DNA from: Oribacterium sp. C9
GTDB taxonomy: Bacteria; Bacillota; Clostridia; Lachnospirales; Lachnospiraceae
Direction of reading: 5' to 3'
Assembly: GCF_002007235.1 (NCBI RefSeq)
Contig: NZ_MUHW01000005.1
Location: 93,860 to 157,859 of the forward strand
DNA length: 64,000 bases
The notes under the pieces are model-generated. The model saw nothing but the letters and a program-made list of their open reading frames with translations, was not told the DNA's origin and made no database searches. Both the position numbers and the translations under genes were made by a program. Below, in pieces: positions 26,759 to 36,896 of the stretch (positions within the stretch are counted from its first letter, which is position 1; each line of letters opens with the position of its first letter).

Positions 26759-27627
26759 TCACAGTCAGAGATATAGTAGAAAAGCTTGATAAGCTCGCAC
26801 CGAGAGCTTCCGCCTGTGACTGGGATAACCCGGGACTTCTGGTGGGAAGAAGTGACAAGGAAGTGAATAAAGTCTATGTGGCACTTGATGCGACTGCAGA
26901 AGCTGTTTGTGATGCCATAGAATCAGGATGTGATATGTTAGTCACCCATCATCCGGTGATTTTCAGAGGTATAAAGGCAATAAACGATGAATCATCGCTT
27001 GGACTTAAGCTCCTTGATCTCATACAGAATGATGTCTCTGTCTACTCCATGCACACAAATTACGACAGCTGTCCCGGAGGCATGGCAGACATAGTCTGCG
27101 AGACACTGGGTCTAAAGAAGCTCGCTACCATGGAACCAACAGGCTATACTCCAAGGGAAAATGAAAACGGAAGCTCCTTTGGCTCAATGCTTCCGACCCC
27201 TGAGCCTGACACTGATAATGACGGAAATATCGCCGATATAAATCAATATGGTATCGGTTTTGTAGCTAAGCTTCCTCACACTATGACCTGCGATGAACTG
27301 GCCGCGCTTGTGAAGGATAAATTCAAGCTTCCTTTCGTTGGCTTCTATGATGCAGGTGTTCCTATCAGGACCATCGCCTGCTGTCCGGGTTCAGGAAGAG
27401 GCGAACTTAAGGAAGTCATGAAGCTTCATGTAGATGCATTTATAAGCGGAGATATGGGGCACCACGAGGGGCTTGATCTCACAGAAGAGGGCATCAGCCT
27501 CATAGACGCCGGACACTATGGTCTCGAGCACATATTTGTGGAACACATGGGCAACTTCCTTTCAGAGAACTTCCCGGAGGCGGAGATCATAAAGGATAAG
27601 AGCAGATTCCCGGTAAAATACGTATAA
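26755..27627 (+). CDS. Nif3-like dinuclear metal-centre protein
   Basis: The 290-residue protein belongs to the NIF3/YqfO family, metal-binding hexamers often called GTP cyclohydrolase I type 2-like. Metal ligands lie in VTHHPVIF and near the C-terminal GHYGLEHIF. The central PII-like insertion seen in Bacillus YqfO is reduced to a short acidic loop (near residue 155). The start is ATG 26755, overlapping trmK by four bases with TTGGAGG upstream, in preference to an in-frame ATG at 26728. Confidence 0.9.
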   Translation: MITVRDIVEKLDKLAPRASACDWDNPGLLVGRSDKEVNKVYVALDATAEAVCDAIESGCDMLVTHHPVIFRGIKAINDESSLGLKLLDLIQNDVSVYSMHTNYDSCPGGMADIVCETLGLKKLATMEPTGYTPRENENGSSFGSMLPTPEPDTDNDGNIADINQYGIGFVAKLPHTMTCDELAALVKDKFKLPFVGFYDAGVPIRTIACCPGSGRGELKEVMKLHVDAFISGDMGHHEGLDLTEEGISLIDAGHYGLEHIFVEHMGNFLSENFPEAEIIKDKSRFPVKYV

Positions 27628-27734
27628 TGAAGTTTGATTGCTACAGCTATATATAAAATCGATATTTGTCTACAAACACAAGTTACTTATATCACTGTTT
27701 GTGCCGCGTTTTTTGCGGCGGAATGGAGATCATC

Positions 27735-29387
27735 ATGACAATCACAGCAAAGGGACAAACACAGGAATTTCCAGATGGCACAACTTTTCTCGAGGTTGCA
27801 AAACATTTTCAGCCTCAGTACGAGCATGAAATACTGCTTGCCAGTTACAACGACATGCTTTTCGAGCTTTATCATACAGTTCCCGGAGACGGCGAGATTC
27901 ATTTCATTACAGGCACTGAAAAGATAGGTCAGTCAACCTATGAGCGTTCTGCCATCTTCATGATGCTCAAAGCCTTTTACAATGTCTGCGAGGATGTGAA
28001 GGGCTTCGGAGTCGTGGTTGATTATACACTGGGAGGCGGTTACTACTGCTATCTAAAGGGTGGAGTAAAGGCGACCCCTGAGCTTCTTCAGAAGGTAAAG
28101 GCTCAGATGGATGAATATCACAAAAAGAGTATTCCGATTCTCAAAAAGTCCATCAGTACCAGAGAAGCAATCAGGATCTTCCGTGAAAACGGTATGGCAA
28201 GCAAGGAACGTCTATTCCATTTCCGTATGACAGGAAGTGTCAATGTCTACTACATGGGGAATTTCGTTGATTACTTCTACGGCTACATGGTTCTGAACAC
28301 AAGCTATATAAAGTACTACGATCTGATCCCTTACGGAGACGGATTTGTACTTATGCTTCCTACCAGAAGCAATCCTGAAAAGGTTGCCCCATTCGTACCT
28401 CTCAACAAGCTGTATGAGGTTGAACACGCATCCTCCAAATGGGCAGCGAAGATCGGCTGCTCCAGTATCGGTGCCCTCAATGAGATGGTCATGAACGGCT
28501 ATTCTGATGACCTGATACTTATGCAGGAGGCTCTTTTCGAGAAGACCATCGGAAATATCGCCATGGACATCGCACAGAAGAATAAAAAGATCGTCATGAT
28601 AGCGGGACCGTCCAGCTCCGGCAAGACCACCTTCTCCAGAAGACTCAGTATCCAGCTGAAGGCACTGGGCTTTAATCCACACCCCATCTCTGTTGACAAC
28701 TATTTCAGAGACAGAGATCTGGCACCTCTTGATGAAAACGGCAACAAGGATTTCGAATCCATAAAGTGCGTTGACGTTGAACAGTTCAACAGCGATATGC
28801 TGAAGCTCCTTCAGGGTGAGACCATTCAGCTTCCACGTTACAACTTCTTCACGGGTACAAGAGAATACAAGGGTGATTTTTGCAAGCTCGGAGCCAATGA
28901 TGTTCTGGTGATCGAAGGTATACATTGTCTCAATAATGAGATGTCTTCTTCACTTTCCGATGACGACAAGTACAGGATCTATATCTCATCACTGACTCAG
29001 ATCAATGTTGACGCCCACAACCGTATCGCCACCACCGACGGACGACTTCTCCGCCGTATAGTCCGCGATAACCGAACCAGAGGCTACAGTGCAAAGAGCA
29101 CTATAGCCATGTGGGAAAATGTCAGAAGAGGAGAAGACAAGAACATCTTCCCGTATCAGGAGAGCGCGGATGTCATGGTCAACTCCAGCATGATCTACGA
29201 GCTTCCGGTTCTGAAGATCTTTGCAGCTCCGCTCCTTTTCCAGATAAAGCGCGGAGATCCTGAACACGCAGAAGCAAAGAGACTCCTCAAGTTCCTGGAT
29301 TACATCCTTCCTATAAGCCCTGAGCTCATCCCTCAGAACTCTATCGTACGAGAGTTCATCGGCGGAAGCTGCCTGGATGTAGGATAA
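27735..29387 (+). CDS. Nucleoside kinase with ThrRS-like N-terminal domains
   Basis: The 550-residue fusion has an N-terminal TGS-like fold (TITAKGQTQEFPDGTTFLEVAKHF), a threonyl/alanyl-tRNA synthetase second-additional-domain-like middle (GFGVVVDYTLGGG, RLFHFRMTGSVNVYYMGNF), and a C-terminal uridine-kinase-like P-loop domain (GPSSSGKTTFSRRLS at about residue 291; VIEGIHCLN). This architecture is known in Clostridia and Thermotogae and is annotated as nucleoside kinase; the role of the synthetase-like part is unclear. ATG 27735 is chosen over 27666 because GGAG lies directly upstream and the TGS domain begins there. Confidence 0.9.
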   Translation: MTITAKGQTQEFPDGTTFLEVAKHFQPQYEHEILLASYNDMLFELYHTVPGDGEIHFITGTEKIGQSTYERSAIFMMLKAFYNVCEDVKGFGVVVDYTLGGGYYCYLKGGVKATPELLQKVKAQMDEYHKKSIPILKKSISTREAIRIFRENGMASKERLFHFRMTGSVNVYYMGNFVDYFYGYMVLNTSYIKYYDLIPYGDGFVLMLPTRSNPEKVAPFVPLNKLYEVEHASSKWAAKIGCSSIGALNEMVMNGYSDDLILMQEALFEKTIGNIAMDIAQKNKKIVMIAGPSSSGKTTFSRRLSIQLKALGFNPHPISVDNYFRDRDLAPLDENGNKDFESIKCVDVEQFNSDMLKLLQGETIQLPRYNFFTGTREYKGDFCKLGANDVLVIEGIHCLNNEMSSSLSDDDKYRIYISSLTQINVDAHNRIATTDGRLLRRIVRDNRTRGYSAKSTIAMWENVRRGEDKNIFPYQESADVMVNSSMIYELPVLKIFAAPLLFQIKRGDPEHAEAKRLLKFLDYILPISPELIPQNSIVREFIGGSCLDVG

Positions 29388-29392
29388 TAATG

Positions 29393-29418
29393 AAAGCGGT
29401 GCATTTGCACCGCTTTTT
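29393..29418 (+). terminator. Terminator after the nucleoside kinase
   Basis: AAAGCGGTGCA pairs with TGCACCGCTTT, and the stem runs into a T tract. Confidence 0.88.
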
Positions 29419-29588
29419 CTCGTTATGTTTTAACTATTATTCTCTTTAACTCCATCATGAAAATGCTTATACTACGGTTTTTCTATCTTAATTTCTCAGT
29501 AAAGCACCAAAAACTAAGCATTTTTTCTTAAATTTCGATGTTTTTCGCAAATATTTCAGTATTTTAACAATATTTTTTGAAATTTTAC

Positions 29589-29617
29589 TTACATTTATTA
29601 TTTTAACTTAGTATAAT
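29589..29617 (+). promoter_or_regulatory. Promoter of the Cna-B surface protein
   Basis: TTACAT, a 17-base spacer and a perfect TATAAT. It leaves a 5' UTR of about 125 bases. The 29419-29748 gap is extremely AT-rich, and apart from this promoter I see no conserved RNA structure in it. Confidence 0.75.
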
Positions 29618-29748
29618 CCTTAATTTGCATGAACTTTTTATTAGTTATTCATAATAATTCATTAAATTGAATCACTTACATATGACAGGGCATTTTACTG
29701 AACATATGACAAAAAATATCACTAAAAACCAAAGGACGAGGATTATAC

Positions 29749-32700
29749 ATGATAAAGGGTAGTAGTTTATCAAAACGATTATTTTCACTGCTGTTAAGCA
29801 TACTGATGGTGGTTGAAACAGGTACAGCTCCGGGAATGACCGGATATGCCGCAGAGAGCAGTGCAGAAACCAGAGACTCAGGCTACGATATCAAAGCTGT
29901 GGCTAAACTTCCTGAAAAGATAACAGTAAAATACGGAACCAAATTAACAGAGATCAATTTCCCTGAAACCATAAATCTGCTTGTCAGAACAGATCATTCG
30001 GAATTTAATGATGAAGAATCAGAAGATACAGCAGATGATACAGACACTGCAAGCTCAAGCTCAATCCAGAGAAATACTGAAGAGAAGGCTACAACAAGTG
30101 AAGTAAACATCGGTTCAGATCCTCAGGATGACTCAGCTCAAAGCTCAGCGACTGCAGGATCTCAGGATGACTCAGCTCAGAGCTCAGCGACTACAGGATC
30201 TCTGGATGACTCAGCTCAGAGCTCAGCGACTACAGGATCTCAGGATGAGACTGTAGCTTCAACCTCAGAGCTTGAATCAAATGCTTCTTCACAGACTGAA
30301 GCATCAAATACTAAGGCTACGGAAAGCGAAACTTCAAAGACTTCTTCTGATAATTCAAAAAGCAACAAGGACGCCGAGTTTTTAACAGAAGACCAAAAGC
30401 GTGAAGTAGAAGATCTTCTCAGCAGCAGGAAGCCAAAAATTCATGAAATAGCAAAAAAGACCGGTCTTGATCTCACAGGTTATGATATAAAAAACGCGTC
30501 TATATCATGGGAACTTGATACCACCTTTATAGATACATCCTTAGGCAAAAGCGACGACTATTATTCGGAGGTACCGGGAAAATACACCTTCACAGCTCAC
30601 CTCAAAAGTGACTACGATTACAATTTAGAGCGACAGTTAACTGTAGAAGTGCTCCCTGAAAATGCAAGCAACAGTATCTTATACCCTGTTCATGTGGAAA
30701 CCAGATATCTCACTGCAGGAGACAAGCTTAACTTTACAATCACTGACCTCGATCTCGGAGATGCCAATGTCTACATCACCGACAAGGACAGATCAAATCG
30801 TGAAAAAGCAGAAGTTACCGATGGAAGCTTTTTCATTCCGGTCGTAAGCGAAAAGACCGATTACTATATCTTAATCGAAGCTCCGGATGACGACATCAAG
30901 CTTCAGATGGTTACACAGGGAACTTCTTATCAGAATACCTCAGGCTCGATGGAGCCATTGAAGCTTCAGAGTGAGAATGAACTTGTAGCTCAGAACGAAA
31001 ACCTCTTCATGGTACAGGGAAAGAACCCTATCATCCCGCTTACTGTTCACTGGGAAGATGCCGGAAAGGATCTTACGGCAAAAAACAGTCTGGTGGGACA
31101 GGATATACAGAGCCTTCTTTATCTTGAGTACTTCATAGAAGGTGTAAGTACTGAATGGAAGCGCCTGGATCTTGATGAGATGAAAACTGTACTTGGACAT
31201 GCAGCGGAGACAGACCATGTACCTTCTCCGGCAGACCCCGTGTCGGAAACATTGACAAAATCCATCAACAACACTGTAGTCACCTATAGTTTTACCGACT
31301 CTCTTTATGACAGCGTCATAGAACGTGACACCACAAGTGGAGAACTCATATCTCATCCTGTGAAATACCGTATCGCCGCTGAAAATGCTGTGGGCGCTCA
31401 TTATTTCAGTACCTATGAGGATGGAAGCGGAAACGAAGATAAGGATGGCACTATCCTTCGCTGCTATGAGATGCAGACATACACTGCCACCGTCAAATGG
31501 AACGATTATGCAAAGAAGACAAATGAAAGACCATCCAAAGAAGACTGGATAAAGCATATCCATCTTTACAAAGTCAAAAAGGGTGACACCAAAAACGCTG
31601 AGGAAATAAATATCGTCACCGATGCAGAAAACGCAGAAGGTGTAATGAGCATCACTGAAACAACAGGAGATGAGTGGGTCATCAACATACGTGGCTATGG
31701 CTATGACAAGAACAATCATCCTATTCACTATTACATCACTCAGGACGATATAAATCTTGGGGATGACACAGGTTCAGAAGGGAACAAAATAACAAAACGT
31801 CATTATGAAGCCTCTTATAAAAATGTGGACAATGCCTCAGACCAGAAAAACAGTCTCTATACCGGAGGTACACTTGTAAATATACTTACAGGTGAAACAG
31901 ACTTTACTGTATATAACGACTGGCTGGATGATGCCGCCGATACTACGATCGGAGCACGCCCTACCATTTCCATCAAGCTTTACAGATATGCAAAGAACGG
32001 CAAAATAAATGACAAAACAAGATGGTCAAATCTGTCACCTATACAGGGTTCAGATTATGAAGCCTTCAAAGAAAATATAGGAGCCGGAGAAAATACAAAC
32101 AAGCATTACGGTCTTACCTTACCGAAGGAAGGTTCTCTCAGTGCATACAACACAGACGGTGCCGAACTCGTCTACGTCGGAAAGGTAAAGAAAGCCGGAG
32201 GCTCAGCGACTTATAAGACCAGCCTTAAAACGAAAGCTGAAAAGAGCTGTGAGCTTTATCAGAACAATTTTGCACTTAACGGTGAGACCATCCAGAATCT
32301 CATAGAGGGTTCTGTCAAGGTTACAGCTACCAAAACATGGAAGGCTGCTGCCAGACAGGATGTAAAATCAGAAGTCACCCTGTCACTTTTCAAAACAACA
32401 AAGGATCCTAAAACCGATAAAGAGGCTGCTGAAAATGCTGCTGTCAAGCTTACCGACACTATGAAGCTTGACGGTTTCATCTCTGAAGTTCAGAGCAGAA
32501 GTACAACTTCCGAGCTCCCTAAGTATGACGAAAATGGTGATAAGCTTTACTACATTGCAAGAGAAAAAAGCGTAGCTACAGCTGTCAACAGTGAAGCAGC
32601 CAATCCGGAATTCAGAGAAGCTGTTTTATATAAGAAGTATGGCAATGATTATATCCTGACCTATGATGGCTACCGTTATATTCAGACTTACGCACCTGAT

Positions 32701-35700
32701 AAAGCAGCAGATGAAAATGCATCATCCGAAGCATCCGATGATCAGTATATAAACATTACCAATACTCTCGTAGGTGATGCGGAAGTCCTGATCACAAAGA
32801 CATTTTCATCAGGTCTTACCGAGGATGATCAGAAAAACGGTCTTGAAGTCACCTTTGATGTTTATCAGAACAAGACTAAGATAGGTTCTGTAAAACGAAT
32901 CTATAAAGATGGACAGATACTTAAATCCGACGGAACCGTTCTGGAAAGTAATGTAGACTTCACAAAGGAATTTTCAAATCAGATCCATATCAGATCCTAT
33001 GAAGATCTGGATGAGAAGAAGGATGCAGAAAAAGCCGGTCTTCTTCCAAGATATGATGATGAAGGTGTTGAATACAGATACACTGCTTATGAACATGGTG
33101 ATATAAAAACTCATGGTTACTCTTCAACAGTTCATAACTCTATAGAAGAGCCTGAAAAAGACATTACCATATCAGGCAAGACCCACAAGGAAAAGTACCT
33201 TCTTTCCAATGTTAAAATAGTCAACAGCATCGGTGAAGATAACCATATTTCTGTTTATAAGCAGTGGCTGGATGATGGTGACTCTGTCGGAAGAGAACCT
33301 GTGACATTTGTACTTGAAGTTAATATAAATGGTACATGGGAGCAGATCTCCGAAGCAACCATTGATCCCGCTTCAGAGAACTATGTTTACGTAAGGATTC
33401 CTGATGGATATAAGAATGAATATACAGCATGGAGAAACCATGAAAATGGTTCTGAACATACCTTCAGAGTAAGAGAGACTTATGTAGGCTCCGAAAAGAA
33501 AGGAAAGAATGCAGTTCATTCCTACAACGAAGCAGCCTCATCCATAGAAGCAGCTTTTGCTTCACAGCCGGATGTTTATACTGCCTATACGAAATATAAG
33601 GATGACGTTGCATCAAAGAGATCAGCCTCATCCGAAGCCGAGCAGTATGGCTTCGTAAAGGGAAACAACTATATTTACGATGTTCATGTAAAGGAAAACG
33701 ACGGATCCGTAAGACTCGATACACCTCAGTCTTTTGATTTCATCATAACCAATTTAAGAATCGGTTATGTGTCCTTTGATGTCAATGCTGAGAACTGGAC
33801 GGATGGTGTGCTTAAAGAAAAGGCGCGTCCTGACAGCATCTCACTGGAGGTTACGAAGGGTTCTGAAACCATCACTGTGCCTCTTAGGGAGACCGGCGAT
33901 GCAAAGACCAACTGGAAGGCCGGTTACGGTCCTTACAGAAAGTATGACGAAAATGGTAAACTGATTGATTACAAGTTGGGCATCAAGTCTGTAAGCTTCA
34001 GCTATAACAGTAACAGAACAGAGGCTGAAAAGCATTTCGCAGGAGCCTATGTAAGAACAGATGAAAACAGCATTTCACGCGGACCTTTCCATACAGGAGA
34101 TGTTTATTCATTTAAGTTAAATCACGAACTTAAACAGAACATCGTTCCTACTGTCAACAAGTACTGGGAAGATGATGATACAAAGACAAACAAACGTCCT
34201 GATATCGTCATGCATCTTTACCGTACATATGAGGACGAGGGTGGAAATTACCATGTAGAACAGCTTGATAATACAGGCTATATCCCCCACGAATGGGAAA
34301 CAAATAAGGATGAGTATCACAACTGGTGGCAGCTCACCTATTCAGCTCAGCCTCGTTTCAGCAAGGGGGATTACTACGAATATACCTACTACATCACAGA
34401 AACCATCCCTTCCGGCGAAACCAACGATTACGTCGAGATAGGAGCCTTTCCTAAATCTCCGGAATTAAACGGTAAAACAGCCGAGTACAGCTATGATGAA
34501 AATACACCGGAAAAGCTTTTACTTGAAAATAAGACAACAAGCATTTCTGCCGCTAAGGTAAGCATTGACAAAAAAGATGCCCAGACTATAGTCAACAGAC
34601 AGAGGAGCAGTCGTACCGTAAGCGGAGAAAAGATATATTCAAATCTTCCTGCCGGTTACAGCTCATCTAATCTCACAAAGATAAAGTTTGAGCTCTGGAG
34701 AAAAATAGGAAATGAAGTTACTGAGCCAGTTTATGAATACGTACACGATGTTGATACTTTGGGCCGTGATATTCTGAAGCTTAAGGAAGGCGGCAAAAAA
34801 CTTACGACAATATATGATCCTGCAACTGCAAAGGGCTCTACCAAGTTCCAGTTCAGGAATGAAGACGGAACAATTGCAGAGGTACCTAAGTACGATGAAA
34901 AGGGTCGTCTCTACACTTACACCATCAGGGAGGTGAGTGACGGAGCTGATTCTGAAGAATCAAAGCTTATTGGTCATGTTTTCAATCTTAAAACAGAAGA
35001 CACCCTGACAAACGGTCTGGTTGCCACCAACGGATACAATGTGAATGACGGATATGAGATCACTTTCTATAAGAAGTGGGACGGCTTAGAGCTTTACAGT
35101 AAATCACATGATACTGCAACAGTGCCATCCATAAAAGTCCGCTTGTACCGTTATCTTCAGTCCAAAGATGGAATCATCGCCGGAAGTGAGGAGCTGGTAA
35201 CAACGACAGATGTCATTCTTAAGTATGACTCTGAGCATCCCGAGTACAGTTCATATACCTGGCAGGTTCCATACTATGCACCTAACCTTAAACCATATTT
35301 TTACGTAGTATCCGAGAATCCAGGAGAAGAGGTCAAGAGTTACGGTGAGGTATATACCGCTGAGATAAAGGATAGATCCGGTGAGGTAAATCTCGATAGA
35401 TCAGGTAAGAATCTTTATGGTATCTCAACTGAGATCGCAAATATCTTTTCTTCAAAAACAGGCGGCATGGTGAATCACAATAATAACTGGACAGGCTATG
35501 ACACTCCTGTAAACGGAGAATACAGTATCGACGATAAGAAGGGTAAGGGTACTGCAGGATTTATAAATGTCTATACCGGTGATTCAAAGGCAAAGGAATC
35601 AACTTCATCTTCAAAGGGAAGTATGAGTGGCAATACACCTCCGTTCAGCTCTCAGATTCCCGGTAAAACCGAAGTGAAGCCTGAAACTGCAGTTCCTTCT

Positions 35701-36165
35701 ACATCGGGCACAAAACCTCAAACTGATACAAAGACCGGTACAACTACCACCACAGTCTCTTCATCAGGTTCAGGCTCTGGAAGTTCTGTAAGCAGAAAGA
35801 GTACTCCGTCCTATTCCCGGGATAATAGTGACAATGATTCCGACGATAGACCTGTGACAGTAACAAATGCTGATCCTGCCGAAAAGGGTCTTAAGTATTC
35901 TGAAGACGCGAAGGAGACAAGCATTATTCAGTTCTACACAGATACAGATTCTGCTTCAGAAAGCACTTTTGATGAATCAGGCTCTGTTCTGGTCGCAAAG
36001 AGGCCTTTCGATGATGACAGTACCAGTGCTATAAGCAGAGGAAGATCCGGAGCTCCAAAGACCGGTGATGAGTCTGCGATGTTCCTGTACGGAATTCTAA
36101 GCCTTGTGTCAATGCTTATTTCAGTAAGCTGGTTTGTTATTAATAGAAAAAAAAGAACTAAGTGA
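29749..36165 (+). CDS. Giant Cna-B repeat cell-wall adhesin
   Basis: The 2138-residue secreted protein has a signal peptide (SKRLFSLLLSILMVVETGTAPG, cleaved near GYAAES), a Ser/Asp/Thr-rich region with 13-residue tandem repeats (about 125-165), an Ig-like stretch, and at least eight to nine Cna-B-type modules. Module starts are recognisable by K/N-x-W-x-D at about residues 580, 720, 859, 1013, 1169, 1346, 1468 and 1772, several followed by RPS/RPD and LYRY. A Ser/Thr/Gly-rich wall-spanning part (about 1945-2060) leads to the sorting signal APKTGD (about 2101), a hydrophobic helix and an RKKRTK tail. It is likely anchored by sortase; no sortase or pilin operon is nearby. Cna-B domains often carry isopeptide bonds and form adhesive stalks. 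The ligand is unknown. Confidence 0.93.
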   Translation: MIKGSSLSKRLFSLLLSILMVVETGTAPGMTGYAAESSAETRDSGYDIKAVAKLPEKITVKYGTKLTEINFPETINLLVRTDHSEFNDEESEDTADDTDTASSSSIQRNTEEKATTSEVNIGSDPQDDSAQSSATAGSQDDSAQSSATTGSLDDSAQSSATTGSQDETVASTSELESNASSQTEASNTKATESETSKTSSDNSKSNKDAEFLTEDQKREVEDLLSSRKPKIHEIAKKTGLDLTGYDIKNASISWELDTTFIDTSLGKSDDYYSEVPGKYTFTAHLKSDYDYNLERQLTVEVLPENASNSILYPVHVETRYLTAGDKLNFTITDLDLGDANVYITDKDRSNREKAEVTDGSFFIPVVSEKTDYYILIEAPDDDIKLQMVTQGTSYQNTSGSMEPLKLQSENELVAQNENLFMVQGKNPIIPLTVHWEDAGKDLTAKNSLVGQDIQSLLYLEYFIEGVSTEWKRLDLDEMKTVLGHAAETDHVPSPADPVSETLTKSINNTVVTYSFTDSLYDSVIERDTTSGELISHPVKYRIAAENAVGAHYFSTYEDGSGNEDKDGTILRCYEMQTYTATVKWNDYAKKTNERPSKEDWIKHIHLYKVKKGDTKNAEEINIVTDAENAEGVMSITETTGDEWVINIRGYGYDKNNHPIHYYITQDDINLGDDTGSEGNKITKRHYEASYKNVDNASDQKNSLYTGGTLVNILTGETDFTVYNDWLDDAADTTIGARPTISIKLYRYAKNGKINDKTRWSNLSPIQGSDYEAFKENIGAGENTNKHYGLTLPKEGSLSAYNTDGAELVYVGKVKKAGGSATYKTSLKTKAEKSCELYQNNFALNGETIQNLIEGSVKVTATKTWKAAARQDVKSEVTLSLFKTTKDPKTDKEAAENAAVKLTDTMKLDGFISEVQSRSTTSELPKYDENGDKLYYIAREKSVATAVNSEAANPEFREAVLYKKYGNDYILTYDGYRYIQTYAPDKAADENASSEASDDQYINITNTLVGDAEVLITKTFSSGLTEDDQKNGLEVTFDVYQNKTKIGSVKRIYKDGQILKSDGTVLESNVDFTKEFSNQIHIRSYEDLDEKKDAEKAGLLPRYDDEGVEYRYTAYEHGDIKTHGYSSTVHNSIEEPEKDITISGKTHKEKYLLSNVKIVNSIGEDNHISVYKQWLDDGDSVGREPVTFVLEVNINGTWEQISEATIDPASENYVYVRIPDGYKNEYTAWRNHENGSEHTFRVRETYVGSEKKGKNAVHSYNEAASSIEAAFASQPDVYTAYTKYKDDVASKRSASSEAEQYGFVKGNNYIYDVHVKENDGSVRLDTPQSFDFIITNLRIGYVSFDVNAENWTDGVLKEKARPDSISLEVTKGSETITVPLRETGDAKTNWKAGYGPYRKYDENGKLIDYKLGIKSVSFSYNSNRTEAEKHFAGAYVRTDENSISRGPFHTGDVYSFKLNHELKQNIVPTVNKYWEDDDTKTNKRPDIVMHLYRTYEDEGGNYHVEQLDNTGYIPHEWETNKDEYHNWWQLTYSAQPRFSKGDYYEYTYYITETIPSGETNDYVEIGAFPKSPELNGKTAEYSYDENTPEKLLLENKTTSISAAKVSIDKKDAQTIVNRQRSSRTVSGEKIYSNLPAGYSSSNLTKIKFELWRKIGNEVTEPVYEYVHDVDTLGRDILKLKEGGKKLTTIYDPATAKGSTKFQFRNEDGTIAEVPKYDEKGRLYTYTIREVSDGADSEESKLIGHVFNLKTEDTLTNGLVATNGYNVNDGYEITFYKKWDGLELYSKSHDTATVPSIKVRLYRYLQSKDGIIAGSEELVTTTDVILKYDSEHPEYSSYTWQVPYYAPNLKPYFYVVSENPGEEVKSYGEVYTAEIKDRSGEVNLDRSGKNLYGISTEIANIFSSKTGGMVNHNNNWTGYDTPVNGEYSIDDKKGKGTAGFINVYTGDSKAKESTSSSKGSMSGNTPPFSSQIPGKTEVKPETAVPSTSGTKPQTDTKTGTTTTTVSSSGSGSGSSVSRKSTPSYSRDNSDNDSDDRPVTVTNADPAEKGLKYSEDAKETSIIQFYTDTDSASESTFDESGSVLVAKRPFDDDSTSAISRGRSGAPKTGDESAMFLYGILSLVSMLISVSWFVINRKKRTK
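30124..30240 (+). repeat. 39-base in-frame tandem repeat in the adhesin
   Basis: Three near-identical 39-base units starting at 30124, 30163 and 30202 encode QDDSAQSSATAGS-like 13-mers, with a partial fourth. Few differences between units suggest recent expansion and probable length polymorphism. Confidence 0.9.
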
Positions 36166-36259
36166 TGACCTTCATCTTATTGCTGTGGATTTGATTTCAC
36201 GGCAGTGAGTTTTACATCAGCTTTTAAAGTTTATATTCTTCAAATAAGATATTTTCTAC

Positions 36260-36288
36260 TTGTAAAATGTCTTATTTGATAGTAAACT
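36260..36288 (+). promoter_or_regulatory. Promoter of rnpB
   Basis: TTGTAA, a 17-base spacer and TAAACT; the RNA would start about seven bases further on, at the 5' arm of P1. An AAATAAGA/TCTTATTT inverted repeat (about 36242-36279) overlaps the -35 region. Confidence 0.6.
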
Positions 36289-36294
36289 TTAGGC

Positions 36295-36640
36295 TCGAGT
36301 ATCGGATGTGGTCGCTGCCAGTATAAGGGAAACCGGCTGGGAGAGGAAAGTCCGGGCTTCACAGAGCAGGATGCCTGCTAACGGCAGGTTGCGGTGACGC
36401 ACAGGAAAGTGTAACAGAGAACAGACCGCCGGCTTTTGCCGGTAAGGGTGAAACGGCAGTGTAAGAGACTACCGCGCATCTGGTGACAGAGGCGGCATTA
36501 TAAACCCCATTCGAAGAAAGACCAAATAGGAAACATATGGCTGCTCGTCAGTTTCCGGGTAGGTTGATTGAGACGTATGGCAACATACGCCCTAGATAGA
36601 TGACCACTTGATACATAACCCGGCTTATTACGATACTCGA
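36295..36640 (+). ncRNA. rnpB: RNase P RNA, bacterial class A
   Basis: The catalytic RNA of RNase P, about 346 bases. Helix P1 is formed by TCGAGTATCG (36295-36304) and CGATACTCGA (36631-36640). Universally conserved segments are present: GAGGAAAGTCCGGGCTTCAC, the central GGGTGAAACGGCAGTGTAAG and ACCGCGCA region, and the 3' ATAGATGACCAC with ATAACCCGGCTTA. The order is that of the ancestral type A. Confidence 0.97.
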
Positions 36641-36655
36641 TCATTTGATCATCAT

Positions 36656-36695
36656 ACTGTCGCATCGGAGTTCGCTCCAGTGCGGCAGTTTTTTT
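36656..36695 (+). terminator. Terminator of rnpB
   Basis: ACTGTCGCA pairs with TGCGGCAGT around an inner GGAG-TTCG-CTCC hairpin; seven T residues follow. Confidence 0.92.
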
Positions 36696-36730
36696 GTTTC
36701 CAGAAAGTACAAACTGAGTGAATGCAAAAA

Positions 36731-36875
36731 TGCAGCGGGATAGCACCGGCCCACTCGGTTGAAAGTACATACTGCTTGTCGTGTTCGTCCCGTCTGCACT
36801 TCGTGCATCCGGATACGTACACGTCTTCGCAGTTTGTGCTTTCAACTCGCAAGCCTTGGTGCCTATCCCGCCGCA
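36731..36875. repeat. 145-base nested palindrome between rnpB and uxaC
   Basis: Outer arms 36731-36747 and 36858-36875 (TGCAGCGGGATAGCACC against its near complement), middle arms 36758-36775 and 36829-36846 (GTTGAAAGTACATACTGC against GCAGTTTGTGCTTTCAAC), and a central TGCAC-TTC-GTGCA (36795-36807). TTTTT follows on the minus strand and TTTT on the plus strand, so it may terminate uxaC transcription or be a mobile palindromic unit. Confidence 0.75.
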
Positions 36876-36896
36876 TTTTCTACCTTCTATTTTTTA

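Noticed and set aside
30940..31728. 262-codon minus-strand ORF opposite the adhesin
   Set aside because: It is antisense to a clear Cna-B coding frame and lacks any recognisable motif or start signal.
36498..36876. ORFs on the minus strand at the 3' end of rnpB and over the palindrome
   Set aside because: They are translations of RNase P RNA and of the nested palindrome; no ribosome site or family similarity.
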